A stretch of 64,000 nucleotides of DNA, from the NCBI RefSeq assembly GCF_000379445.1, contig NZ_KB902241.1, positions 1 through 64,000 on the forward strand. The letters run 5' to 3'. The stretch comes from Fangia hongkongensis FSC776 = DSM 21703 (GTDB lineage Bacteria; Pseudomonadota; Gammaproteobacteria; Francisellales; Francisellaceae). Within the stretch, counting starts at the first letter, position 1. Each line of letters opens with the position of its first letter. The position numbers were made by a program, and so were the translations under genes. This document shows, one piece after another, positions 45,434 to 56,193 of the stretch. The notes under the pieces were generated by a model. It was not told the DNA's origin and did no database searches. It saw only the letters and a list, made by a program, of their open reading frames with translations.

Positions 45434-47848
45434 TTAAAAAGTCTGCCCTAGTGTAAACTGGAATATCTGAGTGACATCACCTGATTGTACATTGAGTGGT
45501 TTTGCTAAACTAAAGGCCATCGGTCCAAGTGGGGACAACCATTGGAATTCAACACCAACAGAATAACGCAAATTAGAGAACGTTGGTGACTGATCACCCT
45601 GCGTACCCGGCCATATTGGTCCACCATTATCATAGTTTGGAATATTATACGTGTTATAAACATTACCCATATCAAAAAAGACACCCAAGCGCATATTATG
45701 GCTGTCTTTAATCCCCGGGATTGGAAAGAGGATATCTAAATTTGTATACACATTTAAGTTACCACCAATGGCATTGCCTTGTTCAGCAGAACCATCATTT
45801 GGAACATAAGTATCAGAAGGACCCATACCGCCTTGGGCAAAACCACGGACAGATCCCCAGCCGCCACCATAGAAGTTTTGGAAAAATGGTAAGTAATCCG
45901 TTTTTCCATAACCATTACCATAACCAACGCCTCCTTTAAGAGACAAGGTAACATCACCGATAATTGGATGGAAGTAACCAGCAGATGACGTGATTTTATA
46001 CCACTGTAAATCACTGAAAGGTACAGAAGCGGTTCCATTAATGCCAAAGGTTGTCCCATGTGTCGGGAAAAAGGCGCGGTTGGTTGAGTTATGGTTCCAA
46101 CCAAGATTTACAGTAAATGTATTATAAGAAGTTTTTCCACCATTTTGATTAACAAACCACTCAACTATTTGAGAGGTACCACCTGTTGGTTGCAATACCT
46201 GAGTATGATCGATACCACCGCCAATACTGACTGAGTCAAATGCAGAGGTCGGGATACTATACCCTAAATTAGCACCATATTGATTTAAGCGATAATTGGC
46301 AATATCCGTGTTACTGTAATCTGTTCTTGATAAATAAGTACTGATAGTTTGACTGACACCAGATTGGGTAAAGAACGGATCAGTATAGGACATATTCAAG
46401 CTTTGATAAACACTTGATAAGTTAGCACCTATCGAGAACTGATTTCCGCCTCCAAGCAGATTTGGCAGCGTCAGGTTTCCACCAATCATAAATTTATATA
46501 ACTGGGAGTAGCCTAAACTAGCACTAACAGAATTCGCACTTCGCTCTTTAATGTCATAGTCCATATTGACCAAATCATCCGAGCCTTCTACAGGTACTTT
46601 GTTAACATTTACATCCTGCACAAATGGTAATCTTTGCAGTTTGATTTTTGACTGGTCAATCATCGACTGATTATATACCCCTGATTCAAAATACTGCATT
46701 TGGCGACGATATACATAGTCATCTGTGACATTATTGCCCATAAAGTTAATCTGATTAATGTAAACCTTTTTACCCGGGTCAATATAAAAAGTTAATGCAA
46801 CTGTTTTATCTTTCTTATCCACTTTTGGCAATGGGTTCACAGTCGCAAAAGCATACCCCTTATCCCCCAGTGCTTCTGTAATCGCCTTGGCACTATCAAG
46901 CACCTTCTGGCGTGAGAATGCCTCGCCACTATGGATAAGTAATAGCGCCTCAAGCTTATCCTTTGGAATAACAAATTTGCCCTCAAGCTTCACTCCCGTC
47001 ACGGTGTAAACACTGCCTTCATTCACATCAAATGCAACATAAGCATTTTCCTTATCTGGCGTCAAAGATGCCTGCTGGGAAGTCACGCGAAAATCTAAAT
47101 ACCCTCGATCCATATAATAGCTACTCAAACCTTCTACTGATGAGTTCATCGTTTTAGGTGAATAATCTGTGACTGAACTAAAAAGTCCCCATAAATTCCA
47201 GATAGACGGCGTTCTAAAGGTAATACTATCTAAAAGATCACTCTCAGAAAACGCCTTTGAATTCACCACATTAATGCCACGAATAACAGCTGTTTTACCC
47301 TCTTTAATATGAATTTTAATGGCGACTCTATTTCTAGAGAGGGGAACCTGATCAATCGTTACCGTTGTTGAGTAATAGCCCATCAAGGCATACTGAATCA
47401 AAAGTGATTGCTTAATTTGGAAAATCACCTCAGGATTCACAGTGTTACCAACATCAAGCCCTGCTTGTCTTAGTACTTTTTGCAAATCTTCATTTTTGAT
47501 TTTCTCATTACCATCAAAATCAACTGAGCTGATAGCTGGTCGCTCTTGTACTTTAACAATCAGCTCATTGCCATCTCGATACATTTCAACATCTTTAAAA
47601 AAGCCACTTTGATAGAGATTTTTAATCGCCTTATTGGTATCATCAACTGTGACAGTTTGACCTTTTTGAATCCCTAGATCATTATATACCGTATCCTCAG
47701 AGATACGCTCTAGACCTTCTACTTTAATCTTAGAGGCAACAAATTCGCCATCAGCATAACCAAAGGTAAATGGAGAAGCACATAGAAGTGTTAACAGCAA
47801 GGTTTTTCTTAGTGATAAGCTCAAGCTAATCTTCCTTTTTAATTTCAT
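45434..47848 (-). CDS. bamA: Outer-membrane protein assembly factor BamA
   Basis: An 804-residue BamA with signal peptide (cut near FGYA-DG). Five POTRA domains follow (~25-425; SKIKVEGLERISEDTVYNDL, SSVDFDGNEKI, YINQINFMGNNVTDDYVYRR). The 16-strand barrel carries the conserved loop-6 WGSVRGFAQGG and ends in a C-terminal Phe (FTLGQTF), the barrel insertion signal. It inserts outer-membrane beta-barrels. A TTG eight codons downstream has a better ribosome-binding site (AAGGAAG) and could be the true start. It follows dxr directly, with rseP missing from the usual order. Confidence 0.96.
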   Translation of the reverse strand: MKLKRKISLSLSLRKTLLLTLLCASPFTFGYADGEFVASKIKVEGLERISEDTVYNDLGIQKGQTVTVDDTNKAIKNLYQSGFFKDVEMYRDGNELIVKVQERPAISSVDFDGNEKIKNEDLQKVLRQAGLDVGNTVNPEVIFQIKQSLLIQYALMGYYSTTVTIDQVPLSRNRVAIKIHIKEGKTAVIRGINVVNSKAFSESDLLDSITFRTPSIWNLWGLFSSVTDYSPKTMNSSVEGLSSYYMDRGYLDFRVTSQQASLTPDKENAYVAFDVNEGSVYTVTGVKLEGKFVIPKDKLEALLLIHSGEAFSRQKVLDSAKAITEALGDKGYAFATVNPLPKVDKKDKTVALTFYIDPGKKVYINQINFMGNNVTDDYVYRRQMQYFESGVYNQSMIDQSKIKLQRLPFVQDVNVNKVPVEGSDDLVNMDYDIKERSANSVSASLGYSQLYKFMIGGNLTLPNLLGGGNQFSIGANLSSVYQSLNMSYTDPFFTQSGVSQTISTYLSRTDYSNTDIANYRLNQYGANLGYSIPTSAFDSVSIGGGIDHTQVLQPTGGTSQIVEWFVNQNGGKTSYNTFTVNLGWNHNSTNRAFFPTHGTTFGINGTASVPFSDLQWYKITSSAGYFHPIIGDVTLSLKGGVGYGNGYGKTDYLPFFQNFYGGGWGSVRGFAQGGMGPSDTYVPNDGSAEQGNAIGGNLNVYTNLDILFPIPGIKDSHNMRLGVFFDMGNVYNTYNIPNYDNGGPIWPGTQGDQSPTFSNLRYSVGVEFQWLSPLGPMAFSLAKPLNVQSGDVTQIFQFTLGQTF

Positions 47849-47912
47849 TATTTACTTTATATTGGCGCAGGTTTACCATTGAATGGACGCACATTTTTCT
47901 AATCACATTTAA

Positions 47913-49094
47913 TCATGTGTACATTACATCATCAAGCAAAAAACGCTGTTTGATAAAATCACGTGTTTTTTGGTCAATTTCGATGACATCTTCAATCGTT
48001 TTTGCCGAGCTGAAATGCAACTCTGCTAAAGTTTGTTCAATATACGCTATTATTTGCAAGTATTGTATCTTTTCTGCCAAAAAAGCCTCGACAAGCACTT
48101 CATTTGCAGCATTAAAAATAATGCTTTTGACATAGTCTTTTTCACCTAGCAGTGAAAACACCATCTCCAACGCTCTAAATCGTATAAAGTCAGCTTTTTC
48201 AAAGGTTAAACTTGTCGCACATAAATCAAGTGGTGTCACATTAACCGCTTGGCGCTCTGGGAAGAAAAGTGAATAGCCAATCGGTGTTTTCATATCAGGG
48301 GAGCCAAGCTGAGCAATATAACTACCATCGCAATATTTCACCATTGAATGTACAATACTTTGTGGATGAATCAACACTTCAAGCTTATCAACCGAAACAT
48401 TAAAAAGCCAATATGCCTCAATCACTTCAAGTGCTTTATTGACCATGGTGGAGGAATCAACTGAAATCTTCCTGCCCATTTTCCAATTTGGATGATTGCA
48501 AGCCTCATCCGGTGTAATAGACTCTAAATCTGACAGTGCTTTATTTCGAAAAGGTCCACCAGAGGCCGTTAGAATAACCTTATCGACTTCTTTTGCATGA
48601 TATTGATTGTCAGTTAAACATTGGAATATCGCATTATGCTCACTATCAACAGGTAAAAGCGTAGCGCCATTTTCTTTGACTGCTTTCATAAATATATTGC
48701 CTGCTGCAACCAAAGACTCTTTATTGGCTAAAAGTACCTTTTTGCCAGCGCAAACTGCGGCATAGCTGGATTCAAGTCCTGCCATGCCAACAATAGCAGC
48801 CATGACAATGTCGACTTCATCTGCCCTGGCTATTTCAATCAGCGCTTTAGCACCAAATAAAACGATGGTCTCCAAGCCCTCAGATTTCAAAGCATGTTGC
48901 AATTTATCAGCAAGCGCTTTTGTTGCAATCACCACATATTTAGGCTGAAAATTTCGTGCCTGCTCCAGAATCTTATCATAATTATGATGTGCTGATAGCG
49001 CATAAACATTGAACTTATCTTGATTATCTGCAATGATCTTCAGTGTATTTTGACCAATTGAACCTGTTGCCCCAAGAATACTAATTGTCTTCAC
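47913..49094 (-). CDS. dxr: 1-deoxy-D-xylulose 5-phosphate reductoisomerase
   Basis: A 393-residue Dxr, second step of the MEP isoprenoid pathway and target of fosmidomycin. ILGATGSIGQNTLKII is the NADPH-binding site. LLANKESLVAAG, LLPVDSEHNAIFQCL (metal-binding Asp/Glu) and the GRKISVDSSTMVNKALEVIEA region form the active site, with LIHPQSIVHSMV following. The start is GTG 49094, 3 bp after gyrA, so it is co-transcribed with gyrA upstream and bamA downstream. Confidence 0.97.
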   Translation of the reverse strand: MKTISILGATGSIGQNTLKIIADNQDKFNVYALSAHHNYDKILEQARNFQPKYVVIATKALADKLQHALKSEGLETIVLFGAKALIEIARADEVDIVMAAIVGMAGLESSYAAVCAGKKVLLANKESLVAAGNIFMKAVKENGATLLPVDSEHNAIFQCLTDNQYHAKEVDKVILTASGGPFRNKALSDLESITPDEACNHPNWKMGRKISVDSSTMVNKALEVIEAYWLFNVSVDKLEVLIHPQSIVHSMVKYCDGSYIAQLGSPDMKTPIGYSLFFPERQAVNVTPLDLCATSLTFEKADFIRFRALEMVFSLLGEKDYVKSIIFNAANEVLVEAFLAEKIQYLQIIAYIEQTLAELHFSSAKTIEDVIEIDQKTRDFIKQRFLLDDVMYT

Positions 49095-49097
49095 AGC

Positions 49098-51701
49098 TTA
49101 ACTCTCAGCGTTATCATCTGGCTCTATAGCATCATCTAGGTTATCCAAGGGTTCATCTTCATCTTCATCATCATTTTCAACCACTTGCACACTGACAAGC
49201 TTTTCATCTTCTTTTAGATTAATAAGCTTAACCCCTTGTGCAGATCGACCTGTTTCACGTACTTCATTGGCATGGGTACGGATTAAGATTCCCTGATCTG
49301 TCATCAACATAATATCATCGGTATCGGCAACAAGATTTGCTGAAACCACAAGACCATTTCGCTCAGAAGTTGAAATAGAAATCACACCTTGTGAGCCACG
49401 GGCTGTTTTACGATATTCATGGACAGGAGTACGTTTTCCAAAACCATTTTCAGTTGCAGTTAACACCATACCTTGATCAATGTCCGTCACTATAAGCGCA
49501 ACAATCGTGTGTTCATCTTGAATGCGCATGCCGCGCACACCTCTTGCAGTTCGACCCATTGCACGAACATCTTCTTCACTAAAACGTATCGCTTTTCCAG
49601 CATCTGAGAACATCATAATTTCTTTGTGTCCATCAGTAAGCTCTACGTGTAAAAGCTCATCGCCTTCATCGAGCGTAATCGCATAAATTCCGCCTTTTCT
49701 TGGGCGAGAGAACGCTTCTAAGTCAACTTTTTTAACGGTGCCTTGTTTTGTCGCCATAAAGACATGATGGCCTTCTGTATATTCAGATACTGCAAGCATT
49801 GCCGTGATTTTCTCACCATTTTCAAGCGGCAAAACATTATTAATTGGTTTACCTTTAGCTGCACGACCTGCCTGTGGAAACTCATACACTTTACTCCAGT
49901 AAATTTTACCAAAGCTTGAGAAGCAAAGCATCGTTGCATGCGTTGAAGCAATAGAAAGCTTATAGACAAAATCTTCCGATTTCATCTGTGTTGAGGACTT
50001 TCCACGTCCACCGCGCTTTTGTGCATTATAATCACTTAAAGGCTGTGCTTTGACATAACCATCATAGGAAAGTGTTACCACCATATCCTCTTCAGTAATT
50101 AAATCTTCATAGCCCAAATCAAGCTGGGATGCGATAATTTCAGAGCGTCTCTCATCACCAAATTGTGCTTTAACGTCTTCTAACTCTTCACAGATCACTT
50201 CTAATAAACGCTTCACATCTTTTAAAATCAAAATCAGCTCTTCGATTTTAACCAAAAGCTCTTTAAATTCACTTAATATTTTATCTTGCTCAAGACCGGT
50301 CAAACGATGCAGCCTAAGCTCTAAGATCGCATCAACTTGTGCTTGCGATAAGAAATACGCTTTATCATGAATGCCATAATGTGAGGCAAGTCCCTCAATT
50401 CGATAGAGCCCCTGATCAACCCCTGCGAGCATCGATGCCACAAGCTCACCATTCCAAGAGCGCTCCAAAAGTGCAGCTTTTGCCTCTTGTGGTGTTTTAG
50501 AGGCTTTAATCAGTGCAATCATCTCATCAATATTAGACAGCGCAACAGCAAGTCCCTCTAAAATATGGGCACGCTCTCTGGCCTTTCTTAGCTCATAAAT
50601 CGTTCTTCGTGTCACAACCTCTTTGCGGTGACGGATAAACGCTTCTAGTACTTCTTTTAAGTTCAAAAGCTTCGGCTGGTTATCAACAAGCGCAACCATA
50701 TTTACCCCGAAGCTGAGCTGCATTTGTGTCTGCGCATAGAGATTATTTAAAAGTACTTCAGGGACTTCGCCTCGCTTAATATCAATAACGATGCGCATTC
50801 CATCTTTATCTGATTCATCGCGAAGCTCTGAAATACCTTCAATTTTCTTATCTTTAACCAGCTCAGCAATTTTCTCAATTAAGCGTGCTTTATTCACCTG
50901 ATACGGAATTTCAGTAACAACAATTTGCTCACGATCTGTTTTTTTGTCCTGCTCAATCGATGCTTTGGCACGCATAATCACACGTCCTCTGCCTGTGTTA
51001 TAAGCATCGACAATTCCCGCTCTGCCGTTAATGAAAGCACCCGTTGGGAAATCAGGCCCTGGAATATACTCCATGAGCTCACTAATGCTCATTTCAGGAT
51101 TATTAATCAGCGCAATTGCGCCATCGATCACTTCGTTTAAATTATGTGGCGGAATATTAGTAGCCATCCCAACAGCAATACCTGATGAGCCATTGACCAG
51201 TAAGTTTGGCACTCTTGTCGGCAACACATCAGGAATGGACTCAGTCTCATCATAGTTAGGCGAGAAATTAACCGTTTCTTTATCAATATCAATTAAAAGT
51301 GAGTGGGCAATTTTAGACATTCTCACTTCGGTGTAACGCATTGCTGCAGGTGAGTCACCATCAACAGAACCAAAGTTTCCTTGACCATCCACCAACATAT
51401 AGCGAAGAGAAAAAGGCTGCGCCATACGCACGATTGTGTCATACACTGCTGTATCACCGTGTGGATGGTATTTACCAATCACATCACCGACAACACGCGC
51501 AGATTTTTTATATGGCTTATTATAATCATTACCAAGCTCTTTCATCGCATACAAAACGCGTCTATGCACAGGCTTCAGGCCATCTCTAACATCCGGAAGG
51601 GCACGCCCAACTATGACACTCATAGCATAATCAAGATACGACTGCTTTAACTCCTGCTCGATATTAACAGGAGAGACTTCGTTGGCAAATTGTGTTGTCA
51701 T
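49098..51701 (-). CDS. gyrA: DNA gyrase subunit A
   Basis: An 867-residue GyrA. The active-site Tyr is ~123 in [12 protein letters not shown]. The GyrA box QKRGGRG begins the DNA-wrapping C-terminal domain, and the tail is strongly acidic ([20 protein letters not shown]). The quinolone-determining region reads [11 protein letters not shown], with Thr at the position equivalent to E. coli Ser83 and Asp at the Asp87 equivalent. Thr is the natural residue in several related genera, so it need not mean resistance. It is the first gene of a leftward run gyrA-dxr-bamA-skp. Confidence 0.98.
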   Translation of the reverse strand: MTTQFANEVSPVNIEQELKQSYLDYAMSVIVGRALPDVRDGLKPVHRRVLYAMKELGNDYNKPYKKSARVVGDVIGKYHPHGDTAVYDTIVRMAQPFSLRYMLVDGQGNFGSVDGDSPAAMRYTEVRMSKIAHSLLIDIDKETVNFSPNYDETESIPDVLPTRVPNLLVNGSSGIAVGMATNIPPHNLNEVIDGAIALINNPEMSISELMEYIPGPDFPTGAFINGRAGIVDAYNTGRGRVIMRAKASIEQDKKTDREQIVVTEIPYQVNKARLIEKIAELVKDKKIEGISELRDESDKDGMRIVIDIKRGEVPEVLLNNLYAQTQMQLSFGVNMVALVDNQPKLLNLKEVLEAFIRHRKEVVTRRTIYELRKARERAHILEGLAVALSNIDEMIALIKASKTPQEAKAALLERSWNGELVASMLAGVDQGLYRIEGLASHYGIHDKAYFLSQAQVDAILELRLHRLTGLEQDKILSEFKELLVKIEELILILKDVKRLLEVICEELEDVKAQFGDERRSEIIASQLDLGYEDLITEEDMVVTLSYDGYVKAQPLSDYNAQKRGGRGKSSTQMKSEDFVYKLSIASTHATMLCFSSFGKIYWSKVYEFPQAGRAAKGKPINNVLPLENGEKITAMLAVSEYTEGHHVFMATKQGTVKKVDLEAFSRPRKGGIYAITLDEGDELLHVELTDGHKEIMMFSDAGKAIRFSEEDVRAMGRTARGVRGMRIQDEHTIVALIVTDIDQGMVLTATENGFGKRTPVHEYRKTARGSQGVISISTSERNGLVVSANLVADTDDIMLMTDQGILIRTHANEVRETGRSAQGVKLINLKEDEKLVSVQVVENDDEDEDEPLDNLDDAIEPDDNAES

Positions 51702-51795
51702 GAAAACTCTGATATTCGATAACTAAAAATAGTGATTAATGATATCATATTTTGCTAAATGACTAAAGCGCGAATCCTTGTGTGAATCGCAACAT

Positions 51796-53652
51796 TTATT
51801 CAGCAGTGCTTTGCATAACTTTAAAGTAAACATCTTGCGTAGAAAGCTTAACCTGGCTCACAGCAATCATAATCTTCTCATCAAGCTCAACGCTTTGTGA
51901 CAAGGTGAGTTTTTTGATTAGTGAAAGCTCAGGGATAAACACAGTGACGCGATTGTTATTTAACTTCTCAATGATCACCGCTTCACCTTGCCAGTTTGGG
52001 TTTTCCAGAAGATAGACACATTTGTAGTGATTGTTAGAAAAGCTCTCTGCTTGCCTTGCTGATTTTATCCCGGCTTCAGACTCAGCAATACGCTGCAAAA
52101 CTTCCTCGCCAGACAAAAGCGGCTCTTTTTTTAAAAATGCTCTTAACTGCTGGTGCACAACCAAATCAAGATAACGCCTAAGCGGACTTGTCGCTTGCAC
52201 ATATGCATCAAGCCCCATGCCGGAGTGTACATCTGGTGCGCTCTTATACACGCCTTTTTTAAGCCGTCTTCTCACTGCAAACATCTCAGAGAGATGCTTT
52301 GGTGTTTTTTCTTCCTGTGATAGATCTCCCTCAGGCTGCGTTGAAAACGGCAGTGGAATGTTATTCAGCTCAGCATAGTGCGCAACGGCAACCCCTGCCA
52401 TCAACATTGCATCTCTCACCATAGAGCGACTTTTTAATGTCTCAAGCGCTGTTAACTCCACCGACTTTTGCCCATTTGTTTCTTTTAGTGATAGTTTAAC
52501 CTCTGGAAAATGAAGCTCGACAGCCCCTTTTCTCTGGCGATGCTCGGTGAATATATTTGAGTATTCAACAAAACTTGAAAAAGGCGCCTGATCTAACTTT
52601 TTCTCTGCCTCTTCATAACTCAAACGTGAGACTTTCACCTCAGATAAACAAATTTCTATATCCTGAAGCGTACCTGTATCATCAATTAAAAAACCAACCG
52701 ACAGTGCAGGTGAGCTTTCATGTAACCCAAGCGCTAAGCGCTCAGTAATTTCATGCGGCAGCATAGGCACAACACCTTCAGGCAAATAGACATTACTGCC
52801 ACGTGATCTGGCTTCAATATCAAGCGCACTTTGTGAGTGAACCAATGAGGCAGGATCAGCAATATGCACCCACATTTTCCGCGTTGTTTCATCAAAACTT
52901 ATGGCATCATCTGGATCATTGCTGCCCTTATCATCAATAGCAAAAGCCTCAAAAGCCTTTAAATCAACACGCCGCTCATCTTGTAAAGACCCCACCTTAA
53001 TCTCAGGCGCAAAAGAGGGTGCATCAAAGCGCTCAGGATAAGGATTACTATAGAAATTCCAAAATCCAATATCTAATAAAATTTTATGGGCATTTTGCGC
53101 TGTTTCTTCTTTTTGCAGCAGTTTGACAAAGCGACAGGAAGCTACCTTCCCTTGCGCCAATTGGACAATTTCTTTAATAAAGGGTAAATCTTCTTCAAGA
53201 TACTGATTAGTTTCAAGCCTCGAGATAAATGCCTCAATGGCGGCTTCTTTTGCGGCTTTCTCTTCGATCGTTTTGATAATTTTTTCAACAACTTCTTTAC
53301 TATTAACATGAATTTTTCCACCTTCAGCACTAAAATGTATGCCTTTTGTAACCTCTTGCCAAGTTGCATAGGCGGTTATTGGTGTGTACTCCCCATAGAT
53401 CAGCTCACTTAGCTCTGAATAGCTCGTATCCTGCCCTTCTAAAAGTTCCCATGCTTCACTCAATTCACCTTGATGTAAACTCTGATCCAAAACAGAAAAG
53501 TCATCAAATGACCCTTGATGCAACAGTAACACATTCTTTTCGGGCAACTTGATACATTTTTCATCATCAAGCATGATTTCAATTTTCTTCTCCAACTCCG
53601 CTATCACGCGTGCCGGCTTGTTTTTGAAAATAACAAGGCTATTTTTTTGCAT
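51796..53652 (-). CDS. RNase II/RNase R family exoribonuclease
   Basis: A 618-residue RNB-domain enzyme for 3'-5' RNA decay. The catalytic Asp cluster is AIDDKGSNDPDDAISF near 240, followed by WVHIADPASLV and RSRGSNVYLPEGVVPMLP. MVRDAMLMAGVAVAHYAE and YVQATSPLRRYLDLVVHQQL finish the RNB domain, and a short S1-like C-terminus follows. The N-terminal 220 residues differ from E. coli RNase II and include a Lys/Glu-rich helix. Size and lack of a basic tail fit RNase II or the shorter bacterial RNB proteins better than RNase R. ATG 53652 lacks a strong site. Confidence 0.88.
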   Translation of the reverse strand: MQKNSLVIFKNKPARVIAELEKKIEIMLDDEKCIKLPEKNVLLLHQGSFDDFSVLDQSLHQGELSEAWELLEGQDTSYSELSELIYGEYTPITAYATWQEVTKGIHFSAEGGKIHVNSKEVVEKIIKTIEEKAAKEAAIEAFISRLETNQYLEEDLPFIKEIVQLAQGKVASCRFVKLLQKEETAQNAHKILLDIGFWNFYSNPYPERFDAPSFAPEIKVGSLQDERRVDLKAFEAFAIDDKGSNDPDDAISFDETTRKMWVHIADPASLVHSQSALDIEARSRGSNVYLPEGVVPMLPHEITERLALGLHESSPALSVGFLIDDTGTLQDIEICLSEVKVSRLSYEEAEKKLDQAPFSSFVEYSNIFTEHRQRKGAVELHFPEVKLSLKETNGQKSVELTALETLKSRSMVRDAMLMAGVAVAHYAELNNIPLPFSTQPEGDLSQEEKTPKHLSEMFAVRRRLKKGVYKSAPDVHSGMGLDAYVQATSPLRRYLDLVVHQQLRAFLKKEPLLSGEEVLQRIAESEAGIKSARQAESFSNNHYKCVYLLENPNWQGEAVIIEKLNNNRVTVFIPELSLIKKLTLSQSVELDEKIMIAVSQVKLSTQDVYFKVMQSTAE

Positions 53653-53771
53653 TTTTTTATTATTTCATCAGTTAGTGAACATTTGTATTTTAACAAAATT
53701 CCTTGTTTCAAGGTATGTACTTTAATCTATTTATTGAGGATAGCCTCACAAGCTTGATTACATATTAACTC

Positions 53772-54635
53772 TTACACATACTCCCAAGCGGTTTTATCTT
53801 GATACAAAGCTCTTAATAATTTATTGTTAAGTGTATGCCCTGATTTATAGCAATTAAAACGCCCAATAATCGCTCCACCGACATAAAAATCCCCAATAGC
53901 ATCTAAGAGCTTATGCTTTACAAACTCATCTTCATAACGAAGTCCCTCGGGGTTAGCTACACCATCAGGGCTTACACCCACTGCATTATCAAGAGATGCC
54001 CCCTTGGCAAGATTATTTTTATGTAAATATTCAAGCTGTTCCACAAAACCAAAAGTTCTTGCTTTGCTGACAGTGTCAATATAGGTTGTTTTGTCCAACT
54101 TGAAATCAACCACACTTGGAGTGTTTGCAATAACAGGATGATCCCACTGAATTTCAAACCGATAGCTTGTCTCATCAGCTGGTAAAAGTTCAGCAAATTT
54201 ATCCTCATCCTCAACACGAATTGTTTTTAGCACCTTAATAACTTTGCGCGCTTTATCCTGCTCTTTAACGCCTATTTGCTCCAATATATCCACAAATGGT
54301 CGACTACTACCATCCATAACCGGCAATTCAGCGCTATCAACTTCTATTATGATATTATCAACTTCATATACACAAAGCGCTGACATCAAATGCTCAATTG
54401 TCGATACTGTCACACGGTTATCCTCTGGTGACACCAAAAGTGTACACATCACCGCTTCAGTAATATTAAATGGCGCAATTTTGACATCTTGATTTCCGCT
54501 CAAATCGGCACGCCTAAAAACAATGCCTGTATCTACAGCTGCGGGCTTTAATATCATATTTACATTCACCCCTGAGTGCAGACCAATACCGGAGATATTC
54601 CCTTCTTTTGCAATGGTTTTTTGATACTTTGTCAT
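53772..54635 (-). CDS. lpxC: UDP-3-O-acyl-N-acetylglucosamine deacetylase
   Basis: A 287-residue LpxC, the committed zinc-dependent step of lipid A synthesis. KEGNISGIGLHSGVNVNM opens domain I. VSTIEHLMSALCVY (zinc His ~82, catalytic Glu ~81) and the later VKHKLLDAIGDFYVGG (second zinc His and Asp) define the active site. GSSRPFVDIL is the family motif. It stands alone here, away from the lpxD/A/B genes. No degradation signal like the C-terminal tail of E. coli LpxC is obvious. Confidence 0.97.
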   Translation of the reverse strand: MTKYQKTIAKEGNISGIGLHSGVNVNMILKPAAVDTGIVFRRADLSGNQDVKIAPFNITEAVMCTLLVSPEDNRVTVSTIEHLMSALCVYEVDNIIIEVDSAELPVMDGSSRPFVDILEQIGVKEQDKARKVIKVLKTIRVEDEDKFAELLPADETSYRFEIQWDHPVIANTPSVVDFKLDKTTYIDTVSKARTFGFVEQLEYLHKNNLAKGASLDNAVGVSPDGVANPEGLRYEDEFVKHKLLDAIGDFYVGGAIIGRFNCYKSGHTLNNKLLRALYQDKTAWEYV

Positions 54636-54721
54636 ATAAATAGTTTGTCGTTTTAATGTAGCTTTTTATATCATACCATTGAATAAATGAAATTGAATCA
54701 CCCGTATATGCTAAGCTCGAA

Positions 54722-55324
54722 TTAAATAAAGTTAATAATGATAGATAGGATCAGAAGCACCCCCATCGTAACACAAAAATACTGTAGCGCTTTTTCATTT
54801 TTAATCAGCTTTTTAATGACGCGCCCACCGATATACCAAACGCCCAAACTTGGAATATTAACCACAAAAAAAATCAGCGCCATCAGTAAAATTTGCCCAT
54901 AAAGGCTGCCGCCTATTGTGGTATAGGTTGAAATAGCCGTAATGGCAATAACCCAAGCCTTTGGATTGGCCCACTGAAAAAGAACAGCCTGTAAAAAGCT
55001 CATGGGGTTGACTGACTTTCCGCCCACCTCAATTTCTTTTATTTGACTCGAGGCACGCATAATTTTCCAAGCAAGATATAACATATACACTGCGCCTACA
55101 TACTTTACAATGCTATGAATGACCGGATAGGCAGTAAATACCTCTTTCAATCCCATACCAAGAATGATCACCATAATAGGAAACCCACAGCAAACACCAA
55201 AGTAATGGGCAAAGGTTTTCTTCATGCCAAAACGTATTGATGAAAGCATAATCATCAAGGTGTTTGGTCCTGGGGTTGCCAGTGCTGAAAAAGCAAATAA
55301 GATCAGGGCTAAAATAAGGCTCAC
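54722..55324 (-). CDS. LysE/RhtB-family amino acid exporter
   Basis: A 200-residue protein with five to six membrane segments. The signature GPNTLMIMLSSIRFGMKKTFAHYFG is at residues ~19-43, KYVGAVYMLYLAWKIMRAS follows, and FQWANPKAWVIAI is a second family block. It likely exports an amino acid such as threonine, homoserine or lysine. The start codon is GTG 55324 with AAGGA 6 nt upstream. Confidence 0.9.
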   Translation of the reverse strand: MSLILALILFAFSALATPGPNTLMIMLSSIRFGMKKTFAHYFGVCCGFPIMVIILGMGLKEVFTAYPVIHSIVKYVGAVYMLYLAWKIMRASSQIKEIEVGGKSVNPMSFLQAVLFQWANPKAWVIAITAISTYTTIGGSLYGQILLMALIFFVVNIPSLGVWYIGGRVIKKLIKNEKALQYFCVTMGVLLILSIIINFI

Positions 55325-55418
55325 TATCAGTCCTTAGAAATAACATCATGTATTATTCAATAGAGAAAATATAAAGGATATTAAAACAAATGTACAGCGG
55401 CTAAAAAATATTTGTTGA

Positions 55419-56102
55419 TTAGCTGGCAAGTAGCTTCTCTTCCCAGCTTAACACCTCCCAACCTCGTTGTTGTGCCAGCATAAATAACTTTGGATCTGGA
55501 TTAACGCAATAAGCCTTATCAGCAAATGCCAGAAGTGGCGCATCATTAATTGAATCTGAATAAAAAACACTTGTTTCGTACATAGTTTGCTGCTGTTGCC
55601 GCCACAACTTAAAGTGCTCGCATTTTCCCTCTGCAAAGCTAATCGGCTCAATAACCTCTCCTGTATAACAGTGGCTATTTTTTTCTGTCTTGATACCAAT
55701 GATATTATCTTTTTCAAAACCTAATATCTCCCCAATTGGTCTTACCAACTCCTCAATACTTGCAGAGATCAGTAATAAAGCATCTCCTTGGCGCTGATGT
55801 TCCTTGAGTTTAACCAAAGCCTGAGGGTAGATATACTGCGGTATCATCGTATGGACAAAGCGCTTAAAGTGCATCTTCATCTCAAGGGCATCTTTCCCTT
55901 TAAGTGGTGAGAGCAAAAGCCGAGAGTAGCCGATCATATCCGACTCACCCTGCCTATAGGCTTCATCAAAACTATTTTTTTGCTTTCTAAATTGCTGTGG
56001 ATTGTCAACAAAGTGGTGTGAGCACATATACTCAATCCACAAATTCGAACAATCCACTGAAATTAAAGTATGATCCAAATCAAAAATCGCTACGCTTGCC
56101 AT
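55419..56102 (-). CDS. HAD-IB family phosphatase (SerB-like)
   Basis: A 227-residue HAD hydrolase. MASVAIFDLDHTLISVDCS holds the nucleophile Asp motif DxDxT, LLISASIEELVRPIGEILG the second Ser motif and VFYSDSINDAPLLAFADKAY the C-terminal Asp pair. The pattern is that of the HAD-IB group related to phosphoserine phosphatase and other small-phosphate phosphatases. ATG 56102 follows GGGAG; a 25-residue extension upstream is not used. Substrate unknown. Confidence 0.88.
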   Translation of the reverse strand: MASVAIFDLDHTLISVDCSNLWIEYMCSHHFVDNPQQFRKQKNSFDEAYRQGESDMIGYSRLLLSPLKGKDALEMKMHFKRFVHTMIPQYIYPQALVKLKEHQRQGDALLLISASIEELVRPIGEILGFEKDNIIGIKTEKNSHCYTGEVIEPISFAEGKCEHFKLWRQQQQTMYETSVFYSDSINDAPLLAFADKAYCVNPDPKLFMLAQQRGWEVLSWEEKLLAS

Positions 56103-56193
56103 AAGCTCCCTACTTAATGTTTCACCTACCTTGTCAGTGTAGCAAAAATTGCATTTGATATGTGATAGAAATAACAAATATCAAAAATCGCTA

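Noticed and set aside
51412-51480. Thr in GyrA at the Ser83 position as a fluoroquinolone-resistance mutation
   Set aside because: Thr is the wild-type residue in several related genera, and ParC keeps Ser and Glu at its key positions; no evidence for resistance.
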